DNA of 19,778 nt from DAOTEJ01 sp035454085 (GTDB lineage: Bacteria; Pseudomonadota; Gammaproteobacteria; Burkholderiales; Burkholderiaceae_F): NCBI GenBank assembly GCA_035454085.1, contig DAOTEJ010000049.1, positions 1-19,778 on the forward strand, read 5' to 3'. Positions 8,422-15,831 of the stretch are shown here, one piece after another (the first letter of the stretch is position 1; each line of letters starts with the position of its first letter). The notes under the pieces are model-generated. The model was given only the letters and a program-made list of their open reading frames with translations. It did no database searches and had not been told where the DNA came from. A program made the translations under genes and the position numbers.

Positions 8422-8727
8422 CTAGCGCGGCGCCGAGCACTCGAGCTCGCGCACGCGGGCCTCGAGCCGGTCGATGCGGTCGAGGTAGGCCAGCGCCAGC
8501 GCGAGCCCCGAGGTATCGAGCAGGAAGGTCTGGCGCAGGCGCGCCGCACGGCGCGCGGCCACCAGGGTCACCGAGCGGAACACGGTGGCCTGACCGGGCA
8601 GGGGCTCGAACGCACCCCACTCGATGAGCTCCACCACCACCTCGCGCGGCAGGCCCGACGCGGTGACCAGTTCGTCCAGGGCCAGCGGCGTGTCGGCATC
8701 CAGCACCTGGGGGCTGACGGGATTCAT
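8422..8727 (-). CDS. cbpM: CbpM, modulator of the CbpA chaperone
   Basis: A 101-residue cytosolic protein of the CbpM / MerR_2 family. In E. coli CbpM binds the J-domain of CbpA and blocks both its co-chaperone and DNA-binding activities. Residues about 14-60 form the small winged-helix-like part (LDELVTASGLPREVVVELIE, then WGAFEPLPG), and residues 65-98 a helical tail (DTSGLALALAYLDRIDRL, then EARVRELE). ATG 8727 is preferred over an upstream ATG at 8787 because AAGGAG lies six bases before it (8734-8739). That ribosome-binding site overlaps the TAA stop of cbpA (8738-8740), so the two genes are probably translationally coupled and made in linked amounts. Immediate linkage to cbpA is the usual arrangement and strengthens the call. 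Confidence 0.93.
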   Translation of the reverse strand: MNPVSPQVLDADTPLALDELVTASGLPREVVVELIEWGAFEPLPGQATVFRSVTLVAARRAARLRQTFLLDTSGLALALAYLDRIDRLEARVRELECSAPR

Positions 8728-8737
8728 CGCCGGCTCC

Positions 8738-9700
8738 TTAGCTGAGGTTGGCGCGCGGGTTGAAATTGCTCGCCGCGGCAAGTTCACGATAGAGCTCGCG
8801 TTCGCGTTCGCCGACCACCGAGGGCGCGACGATGGTGAGCACGAGATACAGGTCGCCCGGCTCGCCCTTGCGGCTGGGCAGTCCCTTGCCGGTCAGGCGC
8901 ATCTTCTGGCCGGCGCGCATGCCGGGCCGCACCTTGACCGTCACGCGCCCGTCGAGCGTCGGCACTTCGATCTCGGCGCCGAGCACCGCTTCCCAGGGAG
9001 CGATCGGCAGGTCCAGATACAGGTCGCGGCCCTCCACGCGATAGCGGCCGTGCTCGCGCAGGCGCAGATCCACGTAGAGGTCGCCCGGCGGCCCGCCGTG
9101 CGCACCGGGGCCGCCCTTGCCCGCGAGCCGCAGGCGCTGCCCGGCAACGCTGCCGGCCGGCACCTTGACCTGCAGGGTGCGCGGCACGCGGAGCACGCGG
9201 CCGTCGTCCTGAACCTCGGGCTCGGAAAGGGTCAACTGGAGCTCGGTGCCGAAGGCCGCCTGCTCCAGCGTGATCTCGGCCACCACTTCGACGTCCTGGC
9301 CGGCGCGCGGCCGCACGCGGCCGCGACCGCCGCCCATGCCTGCTGCGCCGCCGAACTGCGCGAACAGATCCGCCAGATCGACGTCGTCGAAGCGCCCGCC
9401 GCCACCTCCGAAGCCGCCAAAGCCGCCCGCCCCGCCGCCGAACTGACTGCCCCAGTCGGGGGGAGGCTGGAAGTCCTCGCCCGGGCGGCGTTGGCCGAGC
9501 TGGTCGTAGGCCTTGCGCTTGGCCGCGTCGGACAAGGTCTGATAGGCCTCGTTGACGTCCTTGAACTTCTCCTCGGCGTCCTTCTCTTTCGATACGTCCG
9601 GGTGGTACTTGCGCGCCAGGCGGCGGTAGGCTTTCTTGATCTCGTCCTCGCTCGCCGAGCGTTCGAGACCGAGGATGGCGTAGTAGTCCTTGTACTTCAC
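8738..9700 (-). CDS. cbpA: CbpA, class II J-domain (Hsp40) co-chaperone
   Basis: A 320-residue DnaJ-like protein that stimulates the ATPase of DnaK and, in E. coli, also binds curved DNA. The J-domain occupies residues 1-70, with HPD at 33-35 in RRLARKYHPDVSKEKDAEEK. A Gly/Phe-rich linker (about 82-120) follows, then the two beta-rich C-terminal substrate-binding domains (about 128-310, with RLAGKGGPGAHGGPPGDLYV and RLTGKGLPSRKGEPGDLYLV). The zinc-finger CxxCxGxG repeats of DnaJ are absent, as expected for CbpA. The start is GTG at 9700, directly before the K-Y/F-K-D-Y-Y-A-I-L-G opening shared by the family; no ATG fits and no clear Shine-Dalgarno is seen. The open frame continuing upstream lies antisense to the exonuclease gene and is not part of this protein. 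cbpM follows immediately. Confidence 0.95.
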   Translation of the reverse strand: MKYKDYYAILGLERSASEDEIKKAYRRLARKYHPDVSKEKDAEEKFKDVNEAYQTLSDAAKRKAYDQLGQRRPGEDFQPPPDWGSQFGGGAGGFGGFGGGGGRFDDVDLADLFAQFGGAAGMGGGRGRVRPRAGQDVEVVAEITLEQAAFGTELQLTLSEPEVQDDGRVLRVPRTLQVKVPAGSVAGQRLRLAGKGGPGAHGGPPGDLYVDLRLREHGRYRVEGRDLYLDLPIAPWEAVLGAEIEVPTLDGRVTVKVRPGMRAGQKMRLTGKGLPSRKGEPGDLYLVLTIVAPSVVGERERELYRELAAASNFNPRANLS

Positions 9701-9778
9701 GATGGCGGGCAGGGCGGACGTGTGTCGGGCAGCCAGCGTAGCGCCCGCCGGGCGTGGGCGACAAGCGACCCGCCTCGC

Positions 9779-9784
9779 TAAGCT
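9779..9784 (+). promoter_or_regulatory. Possible -10 box just before the exonuclease fusion gene
   Basis: TAAGCT ends six bases before ATG 9791, with no Shine-Dalgarno between them. If it is a real -10 box, transcription would begin at or next to the start codon, giving a leaderless mRNA. The region 9701-9790 separates divergent genes and must hold promoters for both, but no strong -35 box was recognised. Confidence 0.25.
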
Positions 9785-9790
9785 AGCTCG

Positions 9791-11203
9791 ATGTTCGCGC
9801 CGCGCGTAGCCTTCGTCGACCTCGAGACCACCGGCGCCAGCCCGGCGCGGGCCCGTGTGACCGAGGTCGGGATCGTGCTGGTCGAGACCGGCCCCGAGGG
9901 CGAGCGCATCAGCGAGTGGGCGAGCCTGGTCAACCCCGGCTGCCTCATCCCCGCGGACATCCAGTGGCTCACGGGGATCAGCAACGAGATGGTGCGCGAC
10001 GCCCCACCCTTCGAGCGCCTCGCGCCCGAGATCGCCGAGCGGCTCGCCGGCGCGGTGTTCGTGGCCCACAACGCGCGCTTCGACTATGGCTTCCTGCGCG
10101 CCGAGTTCGCCCGTGCGGGCATCGACTTCACTGCCCGCACGCTGTGCACGGTGCGCCTGTCGCGGCATCTGCAGCCCGACCGCGGCTCGCACTCGCTCGA
10201 TGCGCTGATCGAGCGCTGGAACCTGCCGGTGGCCGACCGCCACCGCGCTCTGGGCGATGCGCGCATCACCCTGCGTTTCGTGCAGCGGCTCTACGAGCGC
10301 CTGCCGCGCGGCGAGGTGGAGCAGGCCGTGAGCACCCTGCTCAAGCACCCTTCCACGCCCGCGCACCTGCCTGCCGACGCGATCGACGCACTGCCGCGCG
10401 CGCCGGGCGTCTACCTCATGTACGGCCTCAACCAGCACCCGATCTACATCGGCAAGAGCGTGGATCTGCGCACCCGCGTGGCGGCGCACTTCGCCGAGGA
10501 CCACCGCCAGCCGCGCGAGCAGCAGCTCGCGCAGGAGGTGCGCCGGCTCGAGTGGGAGCAGACCGCCGGCGAATTCGGCGCGCTGCTGCGCGAGGCCGAG
10601 CTGATCAAGACGCGCCTGCCCGCCCACAACCTGCGTCTGCGCCGCAGCGCTGCCGCCACGATGCTGCGCATCGACGAGGCCGGCGTCGCCGAGTTTGCCG
10701 CCGTCGCCGGGGCCGATCCGAGCGACCTGCCCGGCCGCTACGGGCCGTGGTCGAGCCGCGCCAGCGCGCGCAGCGCCCTGGTCGCGCGTGCCCGGGAACA
10801 GGGCCTGTGCCTGCGCGCGCTCGGGCTGGAGCGCGTGCGCCGCGGCGATGCGCCCGACAAGCCCTGCTTCGCCCGCCAGCTGATGCGCTGCCAGGGCGCC
10901 TGCGTGGGCGCCGTGTCGCGCGCCGAGCACGCAGCGCAGGTGCGGGCCGCGCTCGCCGACCTGCAGCTCGCCCCCTGGCCGCACCCGGGCGCGCTCGCGC
11001 TCGTGGAGCGCGACGCCGCGAGCGGCCGCGAAGACTGGCACGTGTTCGACGCCTGGTGCCACCTCGGCAGCGTGCGCTCGCCGCTGGCCGCCGCAGAGCT
11101 GCTGGCGAGCGCGCCGCGCCGCTTCGATGCCGACGTGCAGCGCCTGTTGCGCGCCGCCCTCGCGCCCGAGCCTCCCTGGCCGCTCGAGACCGTGCCGCTT
11201 TGA
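9791..11203 (+). CDS. DnaQ-type 3'-5' exonuclease fused to a Cho/UvrC-like GIY-YIG nuclease
   Basis: A 470-residue cytosolic protein of two nuclease modules. Residues 1-170 are a DEDDh exonuclease: Exo I D10 and E12 in FVDLETTG, Exo II D98 in HNARFDYGFL, Exo III H151 and D156 in HRALGDA. All five catalytic residues are present. Residues about 200-285 are a GIY-YIG domain like the N-terminal nuclease of UvrC and Cho: GVYLMY (206-211), IYIGKSVDLRTRV (218-230) and E270 in LLREAELIK. C359, C367 and C371 in CFARQLMRCQGACVG match the Cys-rich segment of Cho/UvrC. The remaining C-terminal part is less clear. Similar exonuclease-UvrC-like fusions are known in bacteria, including mycobacteria. A repair role, such as incision followed by end trimming, is inference. 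No proper Shine-Dalgarno precedes ATG 9791. gltS starts 37 bases downstream. Confidence 0.92.
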   Translation: MFAPRVAFVDLETTGASPARARVTEVGIVLVETGPEGERISEWASLVNPGCLIPADIQWLTGISNEMVRDAPPFERLAPEIAERLAGAVFVAHNARFDYGFLRAEFARAGIDFTARTLCTVRLSRHLQPDRGSHSLDALIERWNLPVADRHRALGDARITLRFVQRLYERLPRGEVEQAVSTLLKHPSTPAHLPADAIDALPRAPGVYLMYGLNQHPIYIGKSVDLRTRVAAHFAEDHRQPREQQLAQEVRRLEWEQTAGEFGALLREAELIKTRLPAHNLRLRRSAAATMLRIDEAGVAEFAAVAGADPSDLPGRYGPWSSRASARSALVARAREQGLCLRALGLERVRRGDAPDKPCFARQLMRCQGACVGAVSRAEHAAQVRAALADLQLAPWPHPGALALVERDAASGREDWHVFDAWCHLGSVRSPLAAAELLASAPRRFDADVQRLLRAALAPEPPWPLETVPL

Positions 11204-11240
11204 TTGGCGTTTCGCGCGCGGCGCTGGCATCCTGCCGGGC

Positions 11241-12440
11241 ATGGAGCTCAAGCTCGATGTCTACTTCACGCTGGCGGCGGCCGCGGCGCTGCTGGTGATC
11301 GGACAGGCGCTGATCGACCGCGTGCGCTTCCTGTCGAGCTACTCGATCCCGGCCGCCGTGGTCGGCGGCGTGCTCGGAGCCATCGCGGTCACGGCGGTCA
11401 ATGGCTTCGGTCTGGCGAAGCTCAGCTTCGACCAGTCGCTGCTCTCGCCGCTCAACATCCTGTTCTTCACCACCGTGGGCCTGACGGCCGACGCGCGCCA
11501 ACTCAAGCAGGGCGGCAAGCCGCTGCTGCTCTTCCTCGCCCTGGTGGTGGGTGCGCTGGTGATGCAAAACGTGGTGGGCGTGGCGGCGGCGCTGGCCTTC
11601 GACCTGCCGCCGGTGCACGGCCTGATCGCGGGCTCCATCACCCTGTCCGGCGGGCACGGCACGGGCGCGGCCTGGGCCGCCAAGTTCGCCGAGGAGCGCG
11701 CCATCAGCGGCGTGACCGAACTCGCGCTGGCCTCCGCCACCTTCGGCCTGCTGATCGGCGGCTTCGCGGGCGGGCCGCTGGGCGGCTGGCTGATCCGCCG
11801 CCACGGCCTCAAGCCGGCAGTCGACGCGGCTCACCCGACCGAGAGCTCCGAGACCCTGCCCGCCCGGCTCACCCAGCGCAGCTTCGTGGTCACGCTGCTG
11901 CTGGCCTTCGGCGCGATGGCGGTGGGCCTGGCGCTCTACGAGTGGCTGGGCAAGGGCCCGATCACCCTGCCGAGCTTCATCTGGGCCCTGCTGGTGGGCG
12001 TGGTGATCCGCAACGTGCTCTCGTTCAGCCGGCTCTACCAGGTCGACGACCGCACGGTCGAGCTGTTGGGAGGGCTCGCGCTGTCGCTCTTCCTGGCGAT
12101 GGTGATCATGACGCTCAAGCTTGCCGAGCTGCTCGACCTGGCCGGGCCGATCGCCGCGATCCTCGCCATCCAGACCGTGTGCATGGTGCTCTACGCCGTC
12201 TACCTGACCTTCCCGGTGATGGGCCGCAACTACGACGCCGCGTTGCTCGCCACCGGGCAGATGGGCTTCGCGATGGGCTCCACCGCCACCGCCGTGGCGA
12301 ACATGCAGTCGGTGGCGGCGCGCTTCGGCTACTCGCCGCTCGCCTTCCTGCTCGTGCCCATCACCGGCGCCTTCCTGATCGACCTTGCCAACGCGCTGGT
12401 GATCCAGTCCTTCCTGCTCCTGCCATGGTTCAACTGGTGA
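11241..12440 (+). CDS. gltS: GltS-family sodium/glutamate symporter
   Basis: A 399-residue inner-membrane protein, close to the 401 residues of E. coli GltS, which takes up L-glutamate with sodium. About ten hydrophobic segments are visible in two pseudo-symmetric halves. Each half carries a glycine-rich re-entrant-type motif: SGGHGTGAAWAAKFAEE near residues 135-151 and ATGQMGFAMGSTATAVANM near 337-355. TPVG-like FFTTVGLTADARQLKQGG follows the second helix pair, as in family members. ATG 11241 is used; no strong ribosome-binding site precedes it and the gap from the exonuclease fusion is only 37 bases, so read-through transcription from that gene is possible. Its stop codon lies inside the start region of the TAXI-type solute-binding protein gene, which is unusual for GltS, a transporter normally thought to act alone. 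Confidence 0.95.
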   Translation: MELKLDVYFTLAAAAALLVIGQALIDRVRFLSSYSIPAAVVGGVLGAIAVTAVNGFGLAKLSFDQSLLSPLNILFFTTVGLTADARQLKQGGKPLLLFLALVVGALVMQNVVGVAAALAFDLPPVHGLIAGSITLSGGHGTGAAWAAKFAEERAISGVTELALASATFGLLIGGFAGGPLGGWLIRRHGLKPAVDAAHPTESSETLPARLTQRSFVVTLLLAFGAMAVGLALYEWLGKGPITLPSFIWALLVGVVIRNVLSFSRLYQVDDRTVELLGGLALSLFLAMVIMTLKLAELLDLAGPIAAILAIQTVCMVLYAVYLTFPVMGRNYDAALLATGQMGFAMGSTATAVANMQSVAARFGYSPLAFLLVPITGAFLIDLANALVIQSFLLLPWFNW

Positions 12441-14062
12441 CGCGCACGCTGCTGCTCTTGGCACTGGCGCTGCTGCTTGCGGCCTGCCAGCGCGGTCCCG
12501 CGGGCGAGCAGGTGAGAACGGAGCTGCAGGCGCAGCTCGACGCGGCGCTGGGCGGCCGCGTGCTGCAGATCGAGTCGCTGCGCCGCGCGGGCTCGGGCAG
12601 CTTCCGCAACGACACGGGCAGCGGCCGGGTCGTGTACTACAACGCGCAGCTCAAGCTCACGCGCGACTACGACTTCACCAAGTGGGACGCGCAGAGCGTC
12701 GCCACCCTGGCCGAGCTCCTGGGCGCCGGAGCCAGCGGCATCACCGGCCTGCGCAAGGAGGGCAATACCGCGGGCGACATCCTGGGCGTCTACGGCTCGG
12801 CGGCATTCATCGACGATGGTGGCAGGTGGGGGTTGGTGCCCGCGCTGCAAGTGCGCGAAGCGATCGAGGCGCGGCTCGCGGCCGACACCGGCACCGTCGA
12901 GCAGGCCGCGGCGGCCGCGGCGTCCAAGGCCGCGCGCGTGGACGTGCTCAATCGCGAGTCCCCGGCCAGCCCGCTCGATCAGGCGCTGGCCCAGCTGCGC
13001 GCCCTGGCCAGCCAGCCCGGCGAGCTGCCGGTCGCCGAGCGCGAGCGCATCGTCCTGGCCGAGCTCGAACACGCCACGCGCGCCGCGCGCAGCCGGATCG
13101 AGCGTGCCGGCGTGCTCCTCACGCTGGTCGCCGCGCCCCCGGGCGGCGCCTACGCCGAGGTGGCCAAGGCCCTGCAATCGCGCGCCGACGCCGCGCACCT
13201 TCCCCTCGAGCTGGAGCTCACCGAGGGCAGCGTGGCGAATATCCGCCAGCTCGCCTCGGGGCGCGCCGACTTCGCCTTCGTGCAAAGCGACATCGCGCGC
13301 GCCGCCTTCCAGGGAACCGGCCGCTTCGTGGGCTCGCCACAGGGCGAGCTGCGCGCGGTGGCCAGCCTGTTCCCGGAGGCGGTGCAGCTGGTCGCGCGCG
13401 AGGACAGCGGCATCGGCGCGGTGGGCGACCTGGCAGGCAAGCGCGTGAACCTGGGGCCGCTGGGCTCGGGCACCCGCGCCAACGCGCTCGAGGTGCTGGC
13501 CGCGGCGGGGGTGGACCCGGCCAGCCTCAAGGCCACCGACCTCGCGCCCGAGGCCGCGGCCGAGCAACTGGCCGCCGGCAAGATCGACGCGCTGTTCTTC
13601 ACGGTGCACGCACCGGCCGCCGTGTTGCAGCGCCTGGCGGCGCGCACCAAGGTGCGCTGGATTCCCATCCCCGCGAGCGAGGCGCTGCTCGCCCAGGGCT
13701 TGGTGCCGCTCACGCTGCCGGCGCGGGTCTATCCCGGCCAGCGCGCCGCCGTGCCCACGGTCGCGGCAACCGCCCTGCTCGTCACCCGCGCCGACGTGCC
13801 CGCCGAGAAGGTGGTGCAGGTCGTGCGCCTGCTGTTCGAGCCGCGCGAGGAGCGGGTACAGAGCGCGGCGCTGTCGCAGATCAATGCGCGCACCGCGCGC
13901 GAGGGCGTGAGCATCCCCTGGTTCCCGGCGGCGGAAGCGCTGCTTGCCCCGCGGGCCGGCGCGGCTCCCGCCCCCGAGGCGGCGCGCCCCGCGCCACCGC
14001 AGGCTGCGCCCCTGGCCCGGCCTACGCCTGCCGGGACCGCGCCCGCGAGCGGCGCGCGCTAG
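12425..14062 (+). CDS. TAXI-family solute-binding lipoprotein overlapping gltS
   Basis: A 545-residue predicted exported lipoprotein. The signal peptide has the lipobox LLLAAC with the modified cysteine at residue 21 and Gln at +2. Residues about 22-220 are an extra N-terminal region I do not recognise. Residues about 226-505 are a TAXI binding protein, the soluble receptor of TRAP transporters: LTLVAAPPGGAYAEVAKAL, TEGSVANIRQLASGRADFAF, VQSDIARAAFQGTGRF, LAGKRVNLGPLGSGTRANAL, LAAGKIDALFFTVHAPA and TVAATALLVTRADVPAEKV. The last 40 residues are Pro/Ala-rich. ATG 12425 overlaps gltS by 16 bases; GTG 12437 would overlap by four, and both imply translational coupling. No TRAP membrane subunit occurs in the window, so GltS is the obvious candidate partner and glutamate or a related acid the candidate ligand (inference). 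The usual TAXI length is about 320-340, so this one is clearly extended. Confidence 0.9.
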   Translation: MVQLVTRTLLLLALALLLAACQRGPAGEQVRTELQAQLDAALGGRVLQIESLRRAGSGSFRNDTGSGRVVYYNAQLKLTRDYDFTKWDAQSVATLAELLGAGASGITGLRKEGNTAGDILGVYGSAAFIDDGGRWGLVPALQVREAIEARLAADTGTVEQAAAAAASKAARVDVLNRESPASPLDQALAQLRALASQPGELPVAERERIVLAELEHATRAARSRIERAGVLLTLVAAPPGGAYAEVAKALQSRADAAHLPLELELTEGSVANIRQLASGRADFAFVQSDIARAAFQGTGRFVGSPQGELRAVASLFPEAVQLVAREDSGIGAVGDLAGKRVNLGPLGSGTRANALEVLAAAGVDPASLKATDLAPEAAAEQLAAGKIDALFFTVHAPAAVLQRLAARTKVRWIPIPASEALLAQGLVPLTLPARVYPGQRAAVPTVAATALLVTRADVPAEKVVQVVRLLFEPREERVQSAALSQINARTAREGVSIPWFPAAEALLAPRAGAAPAPEAARPAPPQAAPLARPTPAGTAPASGAR

Positions 14063-14155
14063 GTTGCCCCGCGAGGCGTGTGACGCGCAGCCCAGACTTG
14101 GAGCTCGCGCGCGCCTAGAGTTGGCAGCTTGCGGCAACGCGCACCCGAGGACCCC

Positions 14156-14545
14156 ATGCAAAACGCCTACGGATTCGGCAAGACCACGCCCCTGGGCTTC
14201 GAAGAGGCCATCGCCAAGGTGACGGTCGCGCTGGCGGCCGAGGGCTTCGGCATCCTCACCGAGATCGACGTGGCCGCGACGATGAAGAAGAAGCTCGGCG
14301 TGGACGTGCCGCCCTACAAGATCCTGGGCGCCTGCAACCCGCCCTTTGCGCACCGCGCGCTGACGGCCGAGCCCACCGTCGGGCTGCTCCTGCCCTGCAA
14401 CGTGGTGGTGCGGGTGGCCGAGGGCGCGACCCAGGTCGAGTTCATGGACCCCGCGGTGATGCAGCAGATGACGGCCAATGCCGAACTCGCCCAGGTCGCG
14501 GGCGAGGTCCGCGAACGGCTCGTGCGGGTGATGGACGCGGTCTGA
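14156..14545 (+). CDS. DUF302 domain protein
   Basis: A 129-residue protein made almost entirely of one DUF302 domain. The family pattern is visible: YGFGKTTPLGFEEAIAKVT near the start, LAAEGFGILTEIDVAATMKK (residues about 25-44), YKILGACNPPFAHRAL (about 54-69), and GLLLPCNVVVRV (about 76-87), with the C-terminal MDAV. There is no signal peptide, so it is probably cytosolic. The molecular function of DUF302 is not established; these proteins are often near sulfur, metal or stress genes. ATG 14156 is chosen over the upstream start at 14129 because GAGG lies just before it and the family start follows. It lies 93 bases after the TAXI gene, probably as a separate transcription unit. Confidence 0.88.
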   Translation: MQNAYGFGKTTPLGFEEAIAKVTVALAAEGFGILTEIDVAATMKKKLGVDVPPYKILGACNPPFAHRALTAEPTVGLLLPCNVVVRVAEGATQVEFMDPAVMQQMTANAELAQVAGEVRERLVRVMDAV

Positions 14546-14667
14546 GCCGCGTTCCCCAGCAGGCAAGCGACGCGCTGCCCCAGCGCCCCGGCCGAGGCAC
14601 GACCGGCCACCACGGCACGGGACCGCGGCCCGACCCGCGCGGACGCGGCGGCGCAGCCCGCCTTGGC

Positions 14668-14673
14668 TACACT
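14668..14673 (+). promoter_or_regulatory. Possible -10 box of the aapJ-like gene
   Basis: TACACT, in the context GGCTACACTCGG common before genes of GC-rich betaproteobacteria, lies about 60 bases before ATG 14734. No good -35 box is visible 17 bases upstream. The rest of the 188-base interval 14546-14733 holds GC-rich short inverted repeats but no convincing terminator. A strong GGGGGGA ribosome-binding site lies just before the ATG. Confidence 0.3.
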
Positions 14674-14733
14674 CGGACCCTTGCGCGCCGCGGAGGGCGG
14701 TGCGCCTGCCAGGCATTCCATGGGGGGAAACAC

Positions 14734-15762
14734 ATGTCGATCAAGCACACGCTCGCGCCCGTCGCGCTGGCGCTGGGACTGGCCTTCGCGGCCGCCCCCG
14801 CGCACGCCGGCAAGACACTCGACGCCGTGAAGGCGCGCGGCTCGGTGACCTGCGGCGTCAACACCTCGGCGCCGGGATTCTCGGCCGCCGACAGCCAGGG
14901 CAGGTGGACCGGCCTGGACGTGGACTTCTGCCGCGCCGTGGCCGCCGCCGTGCTGGGCGACGCCTCCAAGGTGAAGTTCGTGCCGCTCAATTCGCAGCAA
15001 CGCTTCTCGGCCCTGCAGGCGGGCGAGATCGACGTGCTCTCGCGCAACAGCACCTGGACGCTGACCCGCGACGCCTCGCTCGGCGTGGTGTTCACGGGGA
15101 TCAACTACTTCGACGGCCAGGGCTTCATGGTGCCCAAGAAGCTCAACGTCACCGACGCCAAGAAGTTCAACAACGCCACCGTGTGCGTGCAGGCCGGCAC
15201 CACCAGCGAGAAGAACGTGGCGGACTGGTTCGGCGCCAACAACCTGAAGTACAAGACGGTCGTGTTCGACACCGCCGAGGCCATCCAGTCGGCCTTCTTC
15301 TCGGGGCGCTGTCAGGTCTACACGACGGACATGAGCGACCTGGCCGGTGCGCGCACCAAGGCGCCCAAGCCCGAGGACTGGGTGATCCTGCCCAACGTGA
15401 TCAGCAAGGAGCCACTCGGCCCCTCGGTGCGGCGCGGCGACGACGAGTGGTTCCAGATCGTGCGCTGGACCCACTTCGCGATGCTCGACGCCGAGGAGAA
15501 CGGCCTCAGCCAGGCCAACGTCGACGCGCAGAAGGCCAACAGCAAGGACCCGACCGTGCAGCGTCTGCTGGGCGTGAGCGAGGACACCGGCAAGCTGCTG
15601 GGACTGGACAAGGAGTGGGCCTACCGCATCGTCAAGCAGGTGGGCAACTACGGCGAGAGCTTCGAGCGCAACCTCGGGCCGAAGACCCCGCTGAACCTGC
15701 CGCGCGGCGTGAACAACCTGTGGAACAAGGGCGGCCTGATGTACTCGCCGCCGGTGCGCTAG
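14734..15762 (+). CDS. aapJ: Periplasmic amino-acid-binding protein of an Aap/Bzt-type ABC transporter
   Basis: A 342-residue binding protein with a classic signal peptide ending APAHA|GK, cleavage after residue 25. The mature part follows the AapJ/BztA pattern: TLDAVKARGSVTCGVNTSAP (28-47), WTGLDVDFCRAVAAAVLGD, DVLSRNSTWTLTRD, GTTSEKNVADWFGANNLKYK and the C-terminal NLPRGVNNLWNKGGLMYSPP. AapJ (Rhizobium) and BztA (Rhodobacter) deliver a broad range of L-amino acids, especially glutamate, glutamine, aspartate and asparagine, to the membrane permeases. Exact specificity here is inference. A GGGGGGA Shine-Dalgarno precedes the ATG. The two permease genes follow after 69 bases that contain a terminator-like hairpin, which would favour excess binding protein over permease. 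Confidence 0.94.
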   Translation: MSIKHTLAPVALALGLAFAAAPAHAGKTLDAVKARGSVTCGVNTSAPGFSAADSQGRWTGLDVDFCRAVAAAVLGDASKVKFVPLNSQQRFSALQAGEIDVLSRNSTWTLTRDASLGVVFTGINYFDGQGFMVPKKLNVTDAKKFNNATVCVQAGTTSEKNVADWFGANNLKYKTVVFDTAEAIQSAFFSGRCQVYTTDMSDLAGARTKAPKPEDWVILPNVISKEPLGPSVRRGDDEWFQIVRWTHFAMLDAEENGLSQANVDAQKANSKDPTVQRLLGVSEDTGKLLGLDKEWAYRIVKQVGNYGESFERNLGPKTPLNLPRGVNNLWNKGGLMYSPPVR

Positions 15763-15796
15763 GCGGCTTGCGGCGATAATCGCCCGCCCGCAGCAG

Positions 15797-15825
15797 GTGG
15801 CGGCTTCGGCCGCCACTTTCATTTT
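15797..15825 (+). terminator. Intrinsic-terminator-like UUCG hairpin between aapJ and aapQ
   Basis: GTGGCGGC (15797-15804), loop TTCG, GCCGCCAC (15809-15816) form a perfect eight-base-pair stem closed by a C(UUCG)G tetraloop, followed by TTTCATTTT (15817-15825). This is the best intrinsic terminator in the window. It lies 34 bases after the aapJ stop and only six bases before ATG 15832 of aapQ, so it likely terminates or protects most aapJ transcripts while some read through. Confidence 0.75.
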
Positions 15826-15831
15826 CAGCGC

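Noticed and set aside
9701..11251. N-terminal extension of about 500 codons on CbpA
   Set aside because: It is antisense to the exonuclease fusion; CbpA homologues begin at the J-domain, here GTG 9700.
11204..12424. Open frame running through gltS into the TAXI gene, which would suggest a single 952-residue protein
   Set aside because: It is the wrong frame of gltS; the signal peptide and lipobox begin only at 12425, and an export signal needs to be at the N-terminus.
14590..14625. GGCCG/CGGCC inverted repeat after the DUF302 gene as a terminator
   Set aside because: Short stem, nine-base loop, no T-tract, and such pairs are expected by chance at this GC content.
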